5,392 bases of DNA from Lachnospiraceae bacterium (lineage in GTDB: Bacteria; Bacillota; Clostridia; Lachnospirales; Lachnospiraceae). Shown here in pieces: positions 1 through 5,287 of this stretch (positions within the stretch are counted from its first letter, which is position 1; each line of letters starts with the position of its first letter). The notes beneath the pieces were generated by a model. It did no database searches, was not told the DNA's origin, and saw only the letters and a program-made list of their open reading frames with translations. A program made the position numbers and the translations under genes. The DNA lies in assembly GCA_017615375.1 (NCBI GenBank), contig JAGAAH010000041.1, positions 1 through 5,392 on the forward strand. The letters run 5' to 3'.

Positions 1-738
1 AGAGCTACACTCCTTCCGCGAGTAATCGCGGGGGGAGTTTCGCCTATTATAAATGTAGGCGCGACGATGCGCGGAACCTACGCATCGGTTAAGATGGCGG
101 ATGAATATGAGGATATATACGCAGCGGTCGGAATCCATCCGAGCGAGTACAAGGACTTTAACGAAGATACGATAGGGGAACTTCGCGAATTATCCAATAA
201 TCCCAAGGTTGTTGCCATAGGTGAAATCGGCCTTGATTACTACTGGGATAAGGAGGAGTCCGTACAGAAGCGCCAGCGAGAGATATTCAAAGAGCAAATA
301 GCACTTGCCAAGGAAGTGAATCTTCCTATAGTAGTGCATTCCCGCGATGCCTCGCAGGATACCTTCGACATTATTAAAAGCGCCTTAACTGATAATCTTC
401 GCGGAGTGGTGCATTGTTACTCCGGCTCCGTAGAGATGGCACGAGAGTACGTAAAGAGGGGCTTTTTTATAGGTGTCGGCGGTGTAGTAACATTTAAGAA
501 TGCGAAGACATTGGTTAATGTTGTTGAAGATATCCCGCTTACTAAAATCTTACTTGAGACGGATAGTCCTTATATGGCACCGACTCCGCATCGAGGAGAG
601 CGTAATGATTCTTCATATCTTACACTTGTAGCGGCAAGAATCGCAGAGCTTAAAGAAGTAACACCTGCAGAAGTTATTGAAATTACGCGAAAAAATGCGT
701 TCGAACTTTTCGAAAAAGTTCCGAAAGACAAGGAATAA
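1..738 (+). CDS. tatD: TatD family metal-dependent hydrolase/DNase, 5' end cut by window edge
   Basis: Reading frame 1 is open from the first base, and the residues before the first ATG (at 67) already fit the family (a GVSPIINVGAT stretch at 37-69). The ATG at 67 is therefore internal and the true start lies upstream. About 245 residues are visible against a usual 255-270, so roughly the first 15, including the N-terminal HxH metal motif, are missing. Remaining metal-site residues are present: Glu in GEIGLDYY (codon 223-225), His in VVHSRD (337-339), His in VVHCYSG (412-414) and Asp in LLETDSPYMAP (562-564). Family members are TIM-barrel amidohydrolase-fold enzymes with 3'-5' exonuclease or DNase activity, thought to act in the cytoplasm in DNA repair or turnover. 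It lies 79 bases ahead of rsmA, a common Firmicutes neighbourhood. Family assignment is secure; the exact substrate is not. Confidence 0.95.
   Translation, partial: RATLLPRVIAGGVSPIINVGATMRGTYASVKMADEYEDIYAAVGIHPSEYKDFNEDTIGELRELSNNPKVVAIGEIGLDYYWDKEESVQKRQREIFKEQIALAKEVNLPIVVHSRDASQDTFDIIKSALTDNLRGVVHCYSGSVEMAREYVKRGFFIGVGGVVTFKNAKTLVNVVEDIPLTKILLETDSPYMAPTPHRGERNDSSYLTLVAARIAELKEVTPAEVIEITRKNAFELFEKVPKDKE
9..38 (+). other. Perfect 13-bp hairpin with GUAA (GNRA) tetraloop inside tatD
   Basis: Bases 9-21 (ACTCCTTCCGCGA) pair with 26-38 around the loop GTAA at 22-25. The pairing is continuous: six Watson-Crick pairs next to the loop (16-21 with 26-31), two U-G wobbles (14-33 and 15-32) and five further Watson-Crick pairs (9-13 with 34-38). 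Because of the wobbles the structure is better as + strand RNA than as a DNA palindrome. A second, smaller hairpin follows (41-46 with 56-61, 9-base loop). Both lie within the tatD reading frame. The pairing is seen directly; any function is unknown, and coding chance cannot be excluded. Confidence 0.4.
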
Positions 739-763
739 ACACGAGTAAGACACAAAATTTTAA

Positions 764-769
764 TATAAT
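764..769 (+). promoter_or_regulatory. Possible -10 element ahead of rsmA (weak)
   Basis: A perfect TATAAT sits 48 bases before the rsmA start in the tatD-rsmA gap. No recognisable -35 hexamer lies 16-18 bases upstream (741-746 is ACGAGT) and there is no TGn extension. Initiation about 7 bases downstream would begin inside the hairpin at 773-797 and remove part of its 5' arm. It may be an internal operon promoter or simply AT-rich sequence. Confidence 0.3.
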
Positions 770-772
770 CAA

Positions 773-797
773 GGGTGGTGTAATACGTTAACCATCC
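773..797 (+). promoter_or_regulatory. Hairpin in the leader between tatD and rsmA
   Basis: GGGTGGT (773-779) pairs with ACCATCC (791-797), with one G-U wobble. After a single bulged G at 780, TAA (781-783) pairs with TTA (788-790) around a TACG loop (784-787). The stem totals ten base pairs and ends 6 bases before the AAGAGGT ribosome-binding site of rsmA. No T-tract follows, so it is not an intrinsic terminator. It would form only in transcripts reading through from tatD. It might stabilise the mRNA or tune translation, but that is inference. Confidence 0.45.
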
Positions 798-817
798 GGA
801 TATAAGAGGTAGAACAC

Positions 818-1681
818 ATGGCAAACTTGGGAATACCGGGCAATACTATAGATATTCTTAAGAAGTACGACTTTAATTTTCAGAAGAAATTCGGACAGAA
901 CTTTCTTATAGATACGCATGTCCTCGAGAAAATCATGGACGCTGCGGAGGTTACAAAGGACGATCTTGTAATAGAGATAGGTCCGGGAATCGGTACAATG
1001 ACGCAGTATCTATGTGAGAGAGCACGAGAAGTCGTTGCGGTTGAGATAGATAAGAACCTTATCCCGATACTTGAAGATACACTCTCCGCATACGATAACG
1101 TAGCGGTAATCAATGAAGACGTTTTAAAGCTTGATATCAAAGCGCTTGCCGAGGAACGTAACGGTGGTAAGCCGGTGAAAGTCGTTGCCAATCTTCCTTA
1201 TTACATCACAACACCTATAATAATGGGGCTTTTTGAATCGGGAGTACCGCTTAAAAGCATCACTATTATGGTTCAGAAGGAAGTTGCGGACCGAATGAAG
1301 ACAGGTCCCGGCTCTAAGGAGTATGGCGCATTATCATTGGCGGTCCAGTATTATTCGGACCCGAAGATTATGATGGAAGTACCGCCGAATTGCTTTATAC
1401 CGCGACCTAACGTAGGCTCTGCGGTAATAAGACTTGATAAGTGCGAGGAGCCTAAAGTAAAAGTCTCCGATGAAGCGCTTTTATTCCGTATTATAAGAGC
1501 ATCCTTCAATCAGCGCCGTAAGACATTGGTTAATGGCCTATCTAACGGAGGTATTCCGGTATCGAAGGATGAGCTCAAAGAGATATTAGTTAGATTATTC
1601 GATAATGAAAATATCAGGGGAGAAGCGCTTAACTTACAGCAGTTTGCGGCGCTTACAGACGAGATTTACAGACTTAAGTAA
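818..1681 (+). CDS. rsmA: 16S rRNA (adenine1518-N6/adenine1519-N6)-dimethyltransferase RsmA (KsgA)
   Basis: The 287-residue protein has the normal length for the family (273-292). It transfers four methyl groups from S-adenosylmethionine to the two adjacent adenines in the helix 45 loop of 16S rRNA, a late checkpoint in small-subunit assembly; loss of the enzyme gives kasugamycin resistance. Visible motifs are KKFGQNFL (residues 23-30), the SAM loop EIGPGIG (53-59), acidic ribose contact E76 in VAVEID, D101 in NEDVL, catalytic NLPYY (125-129), FIPRPNVGSAVIRL (193-206) and the C-terminal SFNQRRKTL. The start at 818 is supported by AAGAGGT at 804-810, 7 bases upstream. The stop is 18 bases before the GGDEF gene, which suggests co-transcription. 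No rnmV (RNase M5) gene lies between tatD and rsmA, although it does in Bacillus. Identification is very secure. Confidence 0.98.
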   Translation: MANLGIPGNTIDILKKYDFNFQKKFGQNFLIDTHVLEKIMDAAEVTKDDLVIEIGPGIGTMTQYLCERAREVVAVEIDKNLIPILEDTLSAYDNVAVINEDVLKLDIKALAEERNGGKPVKVVANLPYYITTPIIMGLFESGVPLKSITIMVQKEVADRMKTGPGSKEYGALSLAVQYYSDPKIMMEVPPNCFIPRPNVGSAVIRLDKCEEPKVKVSDEALLFRIIRASFNQRRKTLVNGLSNGGIPVSKDELKEILVRLFDNENIRGEALNLQQFAALTDEIYRLK

Positions 1682-1699
1682 CTTAAAAGGATTGAGGTT

Positions 1700-3376
1700 A
1701 TGAACTGGGATTACAGAGAGAAGTACAGCAAGGAAATACAGGAAAAATTTGATATTATCGAACGAAGGAATCGTACGGAGTACGACCTTGCGATGAAGGC
1801 AGCAGACGAGCTTCTTGAGATTTCCGGATACGGAAGTAAGGATAGGCTCTTGTATTCGTATGCAGTTTTCAATAAGGGATTCTGGGATTATCTTAACGGC
1901 GATGTTGACGCTGCTATAGAGAAGCTTGTTCGTATACATTCAATTTTGGAAGAGACCGGACAGTTCCGTCTTTATGCGCGTACATTCTCAGTTCTTGGTG
2001 TAATCTATTCCGGTATGGGCGAGGTTCGTACCGCAATGGATTATTACATTAAGGGCAAAGTTGCCTGCACCAAGTATAATGTGGGTAATGTATTGGTATT
2101 CCTTACCGTTAATATCGGCGTAATGTACCTTAAGTTCGGAAGCCCGGCAGAAGCTAAGCAGTGCTTTGAAGAGGCTATCTGGATTGCCAATATGCTTGAT
2201 AATGACCCGGATAATGTTCCGCTTTCCGATATGGATAAGGCTATAATTAATCTTAATCTTGTAACGAGTCTTATCGCGTTGCGTGATGCGGCGGCTGCAA
2301 GAGAAGCCTTTGAAAAAGCATGTGAACTCGGAATTACAGGGGACGGAGAATCTGTTGATGTCCTTATATATATGTTAAAAGCGCAGCTTGCAGATCTTGA
2401 AGGCAACATTGAAGAAAGAGACGAGGCAATTCGCAAATTTGATGAAGGTAATGTTGATCAGGCAATCTTAGAGTCTTTTGATGATATGCTTGTATATGCG
2501 ATTTTCTTGAGAAAGATTGGAAAGGACGAAGAATTTATACGTGTTCTTCGAATGATTGATAATCTTGCGAAAAATACCAATTCGCCGTATTTCGCGCTTA
2601 AAAGTTTGGAGCAGAAGATCGCTTATTACGATAAGAAGGAAATGTGGAACGATTACTTTGCTGCAACGGGCGATTTCTATGTAAGAATTCAGGCACAGCA
2701 GCAGGAAATCAATGCAACCAACGCACAGACTCTTACCGCAAGACTTAAGCTTGAAGAGGACAGATTCGAGAAGTTAAAGCTTGAATCTGAGAAAGAGGCG
2801 CTTCGCGCTAAGTCCGAGACAGATCCTTTGACAGGCATTAATAACAGAGCCAAGATTAATGAGATATCCGAGACTAAGTTCAATGAAGCTATGGAAAAAG
2901 GACAGAGTTTCGCGGTTCAGATGATAGATATCGATAACTTTAAGGAATATAATGATACATACGGTCACCAGGCAGGTGACGAAGTAATCAAGAAGGTTGC
3001 TTATGCCGTAGATTCTTTGAAGCGTCATTACGGGGTATATTCCGGTAAGTACGGCGGCGATGAATTCATGGTTGTATTCATCGATAAGGAATACAGCGAA
3101 GTAAGTGCAATCTGCGAGGAATTAAAGCAGAAAATTGCTGAATATAATATAGAGCACAAGAGCAGTAAGACAGGTGTTAATCGTGTAACGTTAAGCCAGG
3201 GTACGTTCTTCGGAAGACCGAACGGGAACAGTAAGCTTTGGGATTTTGTATTCGGTGCGGATAAAGCGCTTTACAAGATTAAGGAAGCAGGTCGTAACGG
3301 TTCGCTCGTATCTGCGGATGAGATGCTTAATATCTCGCAAATAAGTGATGAGAGCGTTATGAAGTTGTTATCTTAA
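1700..3376 (+). CDS. TPR-repeat/coiled-coil GGDEF protein, predicted soluble diguanylate cyclase
   Basis: The 558-residue protein has no signal peptide or membrane segment, so it is predicted cytoplasmic. Residues about 25-330 are helical and TPR-like (for example 90-120 and 135-165) and probably form a ligand- or protein-binding sensor. Residues about 330-372 are charged, heptad-like helix, probably a dimerising coiled coil. The GGDEF domain covers about 373-540: DPLTGINNR (375-383), metal Asp D410 in DIDNFK, N418, YGHQAGDE (421-428), the signature GGDEF (452-456) and ADKALYKIKEAGRN (520-533). These match a catalytically competent enzyme making cyclic di-GMP from two GTP. The inhibitory I-site RxxD, expected at 443-446, reads HYGV and is absent. 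The residue two before the signature is Lys rather than the usual Arg. The start follows an AGGATTGAGG purine tract; 18 bases separate it from rsmA and 28 from mscL. No EAL domain is present. Activity is inferred from motifs and the signal sensed is unknown. Confidence 0.9.
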   Translation: MNWDYREKYSKEIQEKFDIIERRNRTEYDLAMKAADELLEISGYGSKDRLLYSYAVFNKGFWDYLNGDVDAAIEKLVRIHSILEETGQFRLYARTFSVLGVIYSGMGEVRTAMDYYIKGKVACTKYNVGNVLVFLTVNIGVMYLKFGSPAEAKQCFEEAIWIANMLDNDPDNVPLSDMDKAIINLNLVTSLIALRDAAAAREAFEKACELGITGDGESVDVLIYMLKAQLADLEGNIEERDEAIRKFDEGNVDQAILESFDDMLVYAIFLRKIGKDEEFIRVLRMIDNLAKNTNSPYFALKSLEQKIAYYDKKEMWNDYFAATGDFYVRIQAQQQEINATNAQTLTARLKLEEDRFEKLKLESEKEALRAKSETDPLTGINNRAKINEISETKFNEAMEKGQSFAVQMIDIDNFKEYNDTYGHQAGDEVIKKVAYAVDSLKRHYGVYSGKYGGDEFMVVFIDKEYSEVSAICEELKQKIAEYNIEHKSSKTGVNRVTLSQGTFFGRPNGNSKLWDFVFGADKALYKIKEAGRNGSLVSADEMLNISQISDESVMKLLS

Positions 3377-3404
3377 AACATTAACTTAATATAAGGAGGC
3401 TATT

Positions 3405-3821
3405 ATGAAGAAGTTTTTTGGAGAGTTTAAGGAGTTTATTAAGCGCGGAAGTGTAATCGACATGGCTGTAGGTATCATTATAGGTGGAGCTTTTACGGCA
3501 ATCGTTAATTCGCTCGTAAGTGATATCATTACCCCGTTAATCGGAATGTTCGGCGGTCTTAACTTCGATGAGTGGTCGGTTCAGCTTCTTGGCGACGGAG
3601 TTTTATATTACGGTAAGTTTATTACTGCAGTTGTAAACTTTATTATCATGGCATTTGTCGTATTCCTTCTTGTAAGATCGATTAACAAGATGAAAGATAG
3701 AACCAAGAAGGAAGAAGAGGTAGCGCCAACCGAGAAGGAGTGCCCGTACTGCAAGATGAAGATAGCGATTGCGGCAACCAAGTGCCCGCATTGCACATCC
3801 GATATTCCTGTAGAAGAATAA
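3405..3821 (+). CDS. mscL: Large-conductance mechanosensitive channel MscL with C-terminal zinc ribbon
   Basis: The 138-residue membrane protein forms a homopentameric pore that opens under membrane tension and releases solutes during hypo-osmotic shock. It shows the N-terminal amphipathic helix (MKKFFGEFKEFIKRG), TM1 with the pore-lining DMAVGIIIGGAF (19-30) and SLVSDIITPLIG (36-47), a short external loop (about 50-68), and TM2 (about 70-91). In place of the usual helical bundle, the C-terminus carries CPYC (113-116) and CPHC (127-130), a CX2C-X10-CX2C zinc-ribbon pattern on a charged linker (KKEEEVAPTEKE). A near-consensus AAGGAGG at 3393-3399, 5 bases from the ATG, fixes the start and suggests strong translation. 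It is the last gene of the + strand cluster. The channel identity is secure; the zinc binding is inferred from the four cysteines. Confidence 0.97.
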   Translation: MKKFFGEFKEFIKRGSVIDMAVGIIIGGAFTAIVNSLVSDIITPLIGMFGGLNFDEWSVQLLGDGVLYYGKFITAVVNFIIMAFVVFLLVRSINKMKDRTKKEEEVAPTEKECPYCKMKIAIAATKCPHCTSDIPVEE

Positions 3822-3878
3822 AACTTTATTATATACGGCTACGGCAGGTTACTATTCTATAGTGATATTGTAACGTGA

Positions 3879-4085
3879 AAGCAAGTGTATGCAAGTTGAG
3901 AATAGCTCATGGCGCAGCACTTAGCAAGTACGAGTAAGGATAGCGAGCCACGCAACTTGTTTGAGCAAGCTCGCACTGATGATGCGAGCTTAGCGAGTTT
4001 TGCGGGGCGAATGCTTGGTTATCCTTACTAAGGACGAGCTTAGTAGCGGAGACACAGAGCTATGACGACTTGTATACACTTGCTT
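3879..4085. repeat. Large imperfect inverted repeat filling the mscL-ilvE intergenic gap
   Basis: The two ends of this segment pair over 20 bp with two wobbles (3879-3898 with 4066-4085; core AGCAAGTGTATGCAAG against CTTGTATACACTTGCT). Working inwards: a 7-bp stem (3902-3908 with 4057-4063), an asymmetric bubble (3909-3932 opposite 4030-4056), a perfect 10-bp stem (3933-3942 with 4020-4029), a bulged stem (3951-3959 with 3994-4004), and a perfect 9-bp apical stem (3967-3975 with 3983-3991) with a 7-base loop. A separate 7-bp hairpin (4026-4032 with 4039-4045) competes with the 10-bp stem. CGAGCTTAG occurs twice (3985, 4035) and GCAAGT three times (3881, 3891, 3924). No open reading frame of note is inside, and no clear target-site duplication flanks it. 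The rest of the gap, 3822-3878 and 4086-4113, is AT-rich with a TATAGT at 3858-3863 but no matching -35. It may be a MITE-like repeat or a structured RNA. Confidence 0.7.
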
Positions 4086-4113
4086 GTAGGTTAGTATGTA
4101 AAATATAAATAAG

Positions 4114-4145
4114 AAAGCGCTTCAAGAACAACCTTGAAGCGCTTT
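4114..4145. terminator. Bidirectional intrinsic terminator between mscL and ilvE
   Basis: AAAGCGCTTCAAG (4114-4126) pairs perfectly over 13 bp with CTTGAAGCGCTTT (4133-4145) around the 6-base loop AACAAC. On the + strand the run TTTTATT follows; on the - strand the tail is TTTCTTATTTATATTTT. It begins 25 bases past the ilvE stop, so it most likely ends ilvE transcription and can also stop read-through from the mscL side. Confidence 0.9.
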
Positions 4146-4170
4146 TATTGACTCGTTTTAGCGAGCGAAA

Positions 4171-5199
4171 TTACATAATCTTGTGAACCCAACCTGCAGG
4201 GCCTTCAATCTTACCGGACTGAATACCTGTTAAAGTATCATATAACTTCTGGAGTACAGGACCCATATGATCCATACCGCTTGGGAAGTTAATCTCCTTA
4301 CCATGGTCGTTAATTCTTCCGATAGGAGAGATAACAGCTGCAGTACCGCAAAGACCTGCCTCAGCGAAGTCAGCAACCTCAGAAAGAAGAACCTCTCTGT
4401 GCTCAACCTTCATACCAAGCATATTCTCAGCTACATAGCAAAGAGAACGACGAGTGATTGAAGGTAAGATAGAATCAGACTTAGGAGTAACTAATGTGCC
4501 ATCCTTCTTAACGAAGAGGAAGTTAGCACCACCTGTCTCTTCAACTTTGGTTCTTGTTGCAGGATCAAGATAAAGGTTCTCAGCGAATCCCTTGTCATGA
4601 GCATCTTCGATGTTGTAAAGGGACATAGCGTAGTTAAGACCTGCCTTGATGTGACCTGTTCCACGAGGTGCAGCACGATCGAGATCAGAAACTCTGATGC
4701 AGATTGGCTTTGCGCCGCCCTTGAAGTAAGGACCAACCGGAGTTGCAAGGATACGGAACTGATAGTTCTTAGCAGCCTTAACACCGAGTACTTCGCTTGT
4801 TGCAATCATGAAAGGACGAAGGTAAAGGGATGCACCGGATCCGAAAGGAGGAACCCAAGCGGCATTAGCCTTAACAACTTCTTCGCAAGCCTTAACATAC
4901 TTGTCAACAGGGAATACAGGCATTCTTAATCTTTCGCAAGAATTCTTCATACGCTCTGCGTTCATATCAGGACGGAAGCAAACGATGCTGCCATCTTCTG
5001 TTGTGTAAGCCTTTAATCCTTCAAAACAAGCCTGGCAGTACTGGAAGATACCTGCACACTCATTTAAAGTAATGTTAGGGTCTGTAATGAGCTTACCCTC
5101 ATCCCATCCCTGACCATCAATGTAGTTAGCCACGAAACGGTAATCAGTCGGCATATAACCGAAAGGAAGACTACCCCAGTCAAGATTCTTTTTTTCCAT
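4171..5199 (-). CDS. ilvE: Branched-chain amino acid aminotransferase (class IV PLP enzyme)
   Basis: The 342-residue protein has the length of the larger, eukaryote-like bacterial BCAT group. It swaps the amino group between leucine, isoleucine or valine and 2-oxoglutarate, the last step of their synthesis, in the cytoplasm with pyridoxal phosphate. Visible features are CFEGLKAY (58-65), FRPDMNAERM (75-84) with phosphate-contact R76, SLYLRPF (124-130), TPVGPYF (153-159), the PLP Schiff-base lysine K185 in GTGHIKAGLNYA, VEETGGANFLF (219-229) with cofactor-contact Glu221, and SDSILPSITRRS (241-252). The ATG at 5199 is preceded by AGAGAGGA (5215-5208), 8 bases away. All 15 arginines are CGT (9) or AGA (6), unlike rsmA, which also uses CGA, CGC and AGG; this suggests high expression. 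It stands alone, convergent with mscL, with its own promoter and terminator. Identification is secure. Confidence 0.97.
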   Translation of the reverse strand: MEKKNLDWGSLPFGYMPTDYRFVANYIDGQGWDEGKLITDPNITLNECAGIFQYCQACFEGLKAYTTEDGSIVCFRPDMNAERMKNSCERLRMPVFPVDKYVKACEEVVKANAAWVPPFGSGASLYLRPFMIATSEVLGVKAAKNYQFRILATPVGPYFKGGAKPICIRVSDLDRAAPRGTGHIKAGLNYAMSLYNIEDAHDKGFAENLYLDPATRTKVEETGGANFLFVKKDGTLVTPKSDSILPSITRRSLCYVAENMLGMKVEHREVLLSEVADFAEAGLCGTAAVISPIGRINDHGKEINFPSGMDHMGPVLQKLYDTLTGIQSGKIEGPAGWVHKIM

Positions 5200-5226
5200 A
5201 GTAAATATCCTCTCTTATAATAATAA

Positions 5227-5232
5227 ATTATA
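5227..5232 (-). promoter_or_regulatory. Probable -10 element of the ilvE promoter
   Basis: The - strand reads TATAAT at 5232-5227, which would start transcription near 5220 and give a leader of only about 20 bases containing the ribosome-binding site. The -35 position for a 17-base spacer (5255-5250) reads AATTTT, a poor match, and lies inside the inverted repeat 5244-5277. A TG lies two bases upstream of the hexamer rather than the canonical one. The short leader leaves no room for a T-box or other riboswitch. Confidence 0.6.
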
Positions 5233-5243
5233 GACATAGTATT

Positions 5244-5277
5244 GTGCTCAAAATTACTTCAATCTAATTTTGGGCGC
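5244..5277. promoter_or_regulatory. Inverted repeat over the -35 region of ilvE, operator candidate
   Basis: CAAAATTA (5249-5256) and TAATTTTG (5265-5272) are perfect 8-bp inverted arms separated by 8 bases. On the + strand the pairing extends to 13 bp with two G-U wobbles (5244-5256 with 5265-5277). As - strand RNA the extension is broken by A-C mismatches and no T-tract follows, so it is a poor terminator for the upstream gene. The arm next to ilvE covers the expected -35 box, so a dimeric regulator bound here could block the polymerase. It does not match the CodY consensus AATTTTCNGAAAATT. The regulator is unknown. Confidence 0.45.
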
Positions 5278-5287
5278 TATTATTATC

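Noticed and set aside
67..69. ATG at 67 as the start of tatD
   Set aside because: The frame is open upstream to base 1 and encodes family-like residues (INVGAT) before it, and starting here would remove part of the barrel core.
1682..1699. c-di-GMP riboswitch ahead of the GGDEF gene
   Set aside because: The gap is only 18 bases, filled by the ribosome-binding site, with no room for an aptamer.
2044..2436. Open frame of 130 codons on the - strand within the GGDEF gene
   Set aside because: It is a serine-rich shadow frame, antisense to the TPR region, with no recognisable domain.
3858..3863. Promoter TATAGT driving a small RNA through the palindrome
   Set aside because: No -35-like hexamer lies at the right distance (3835-3840 is ACGGCT), so it is not listed as a feature.
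3879..4085. CRISPR array in the repetitive gap
   Set aside because: The repeated words are short (6-9 bases), irregularly spaced and arranged as a palindrome, not as direct repeats with uniform spacers.
3870..4095. MITE call for the intergenic palindrome from a TTGTA duplication (3868-3872 and 4084-4088)
   Set aside because: The 5-base match does not sit symmetrically at the ends of the inverted repeat and is easily chance; no second copy is visible in the window.
4597..4929. Open frame of 110 codons on the + strand, opposite ilvE
   Set aside because: It is antisense to a well-conserved gene, is cysteine/serine-rich with no family resemblance and lacks a convincing ribosome-binding site.
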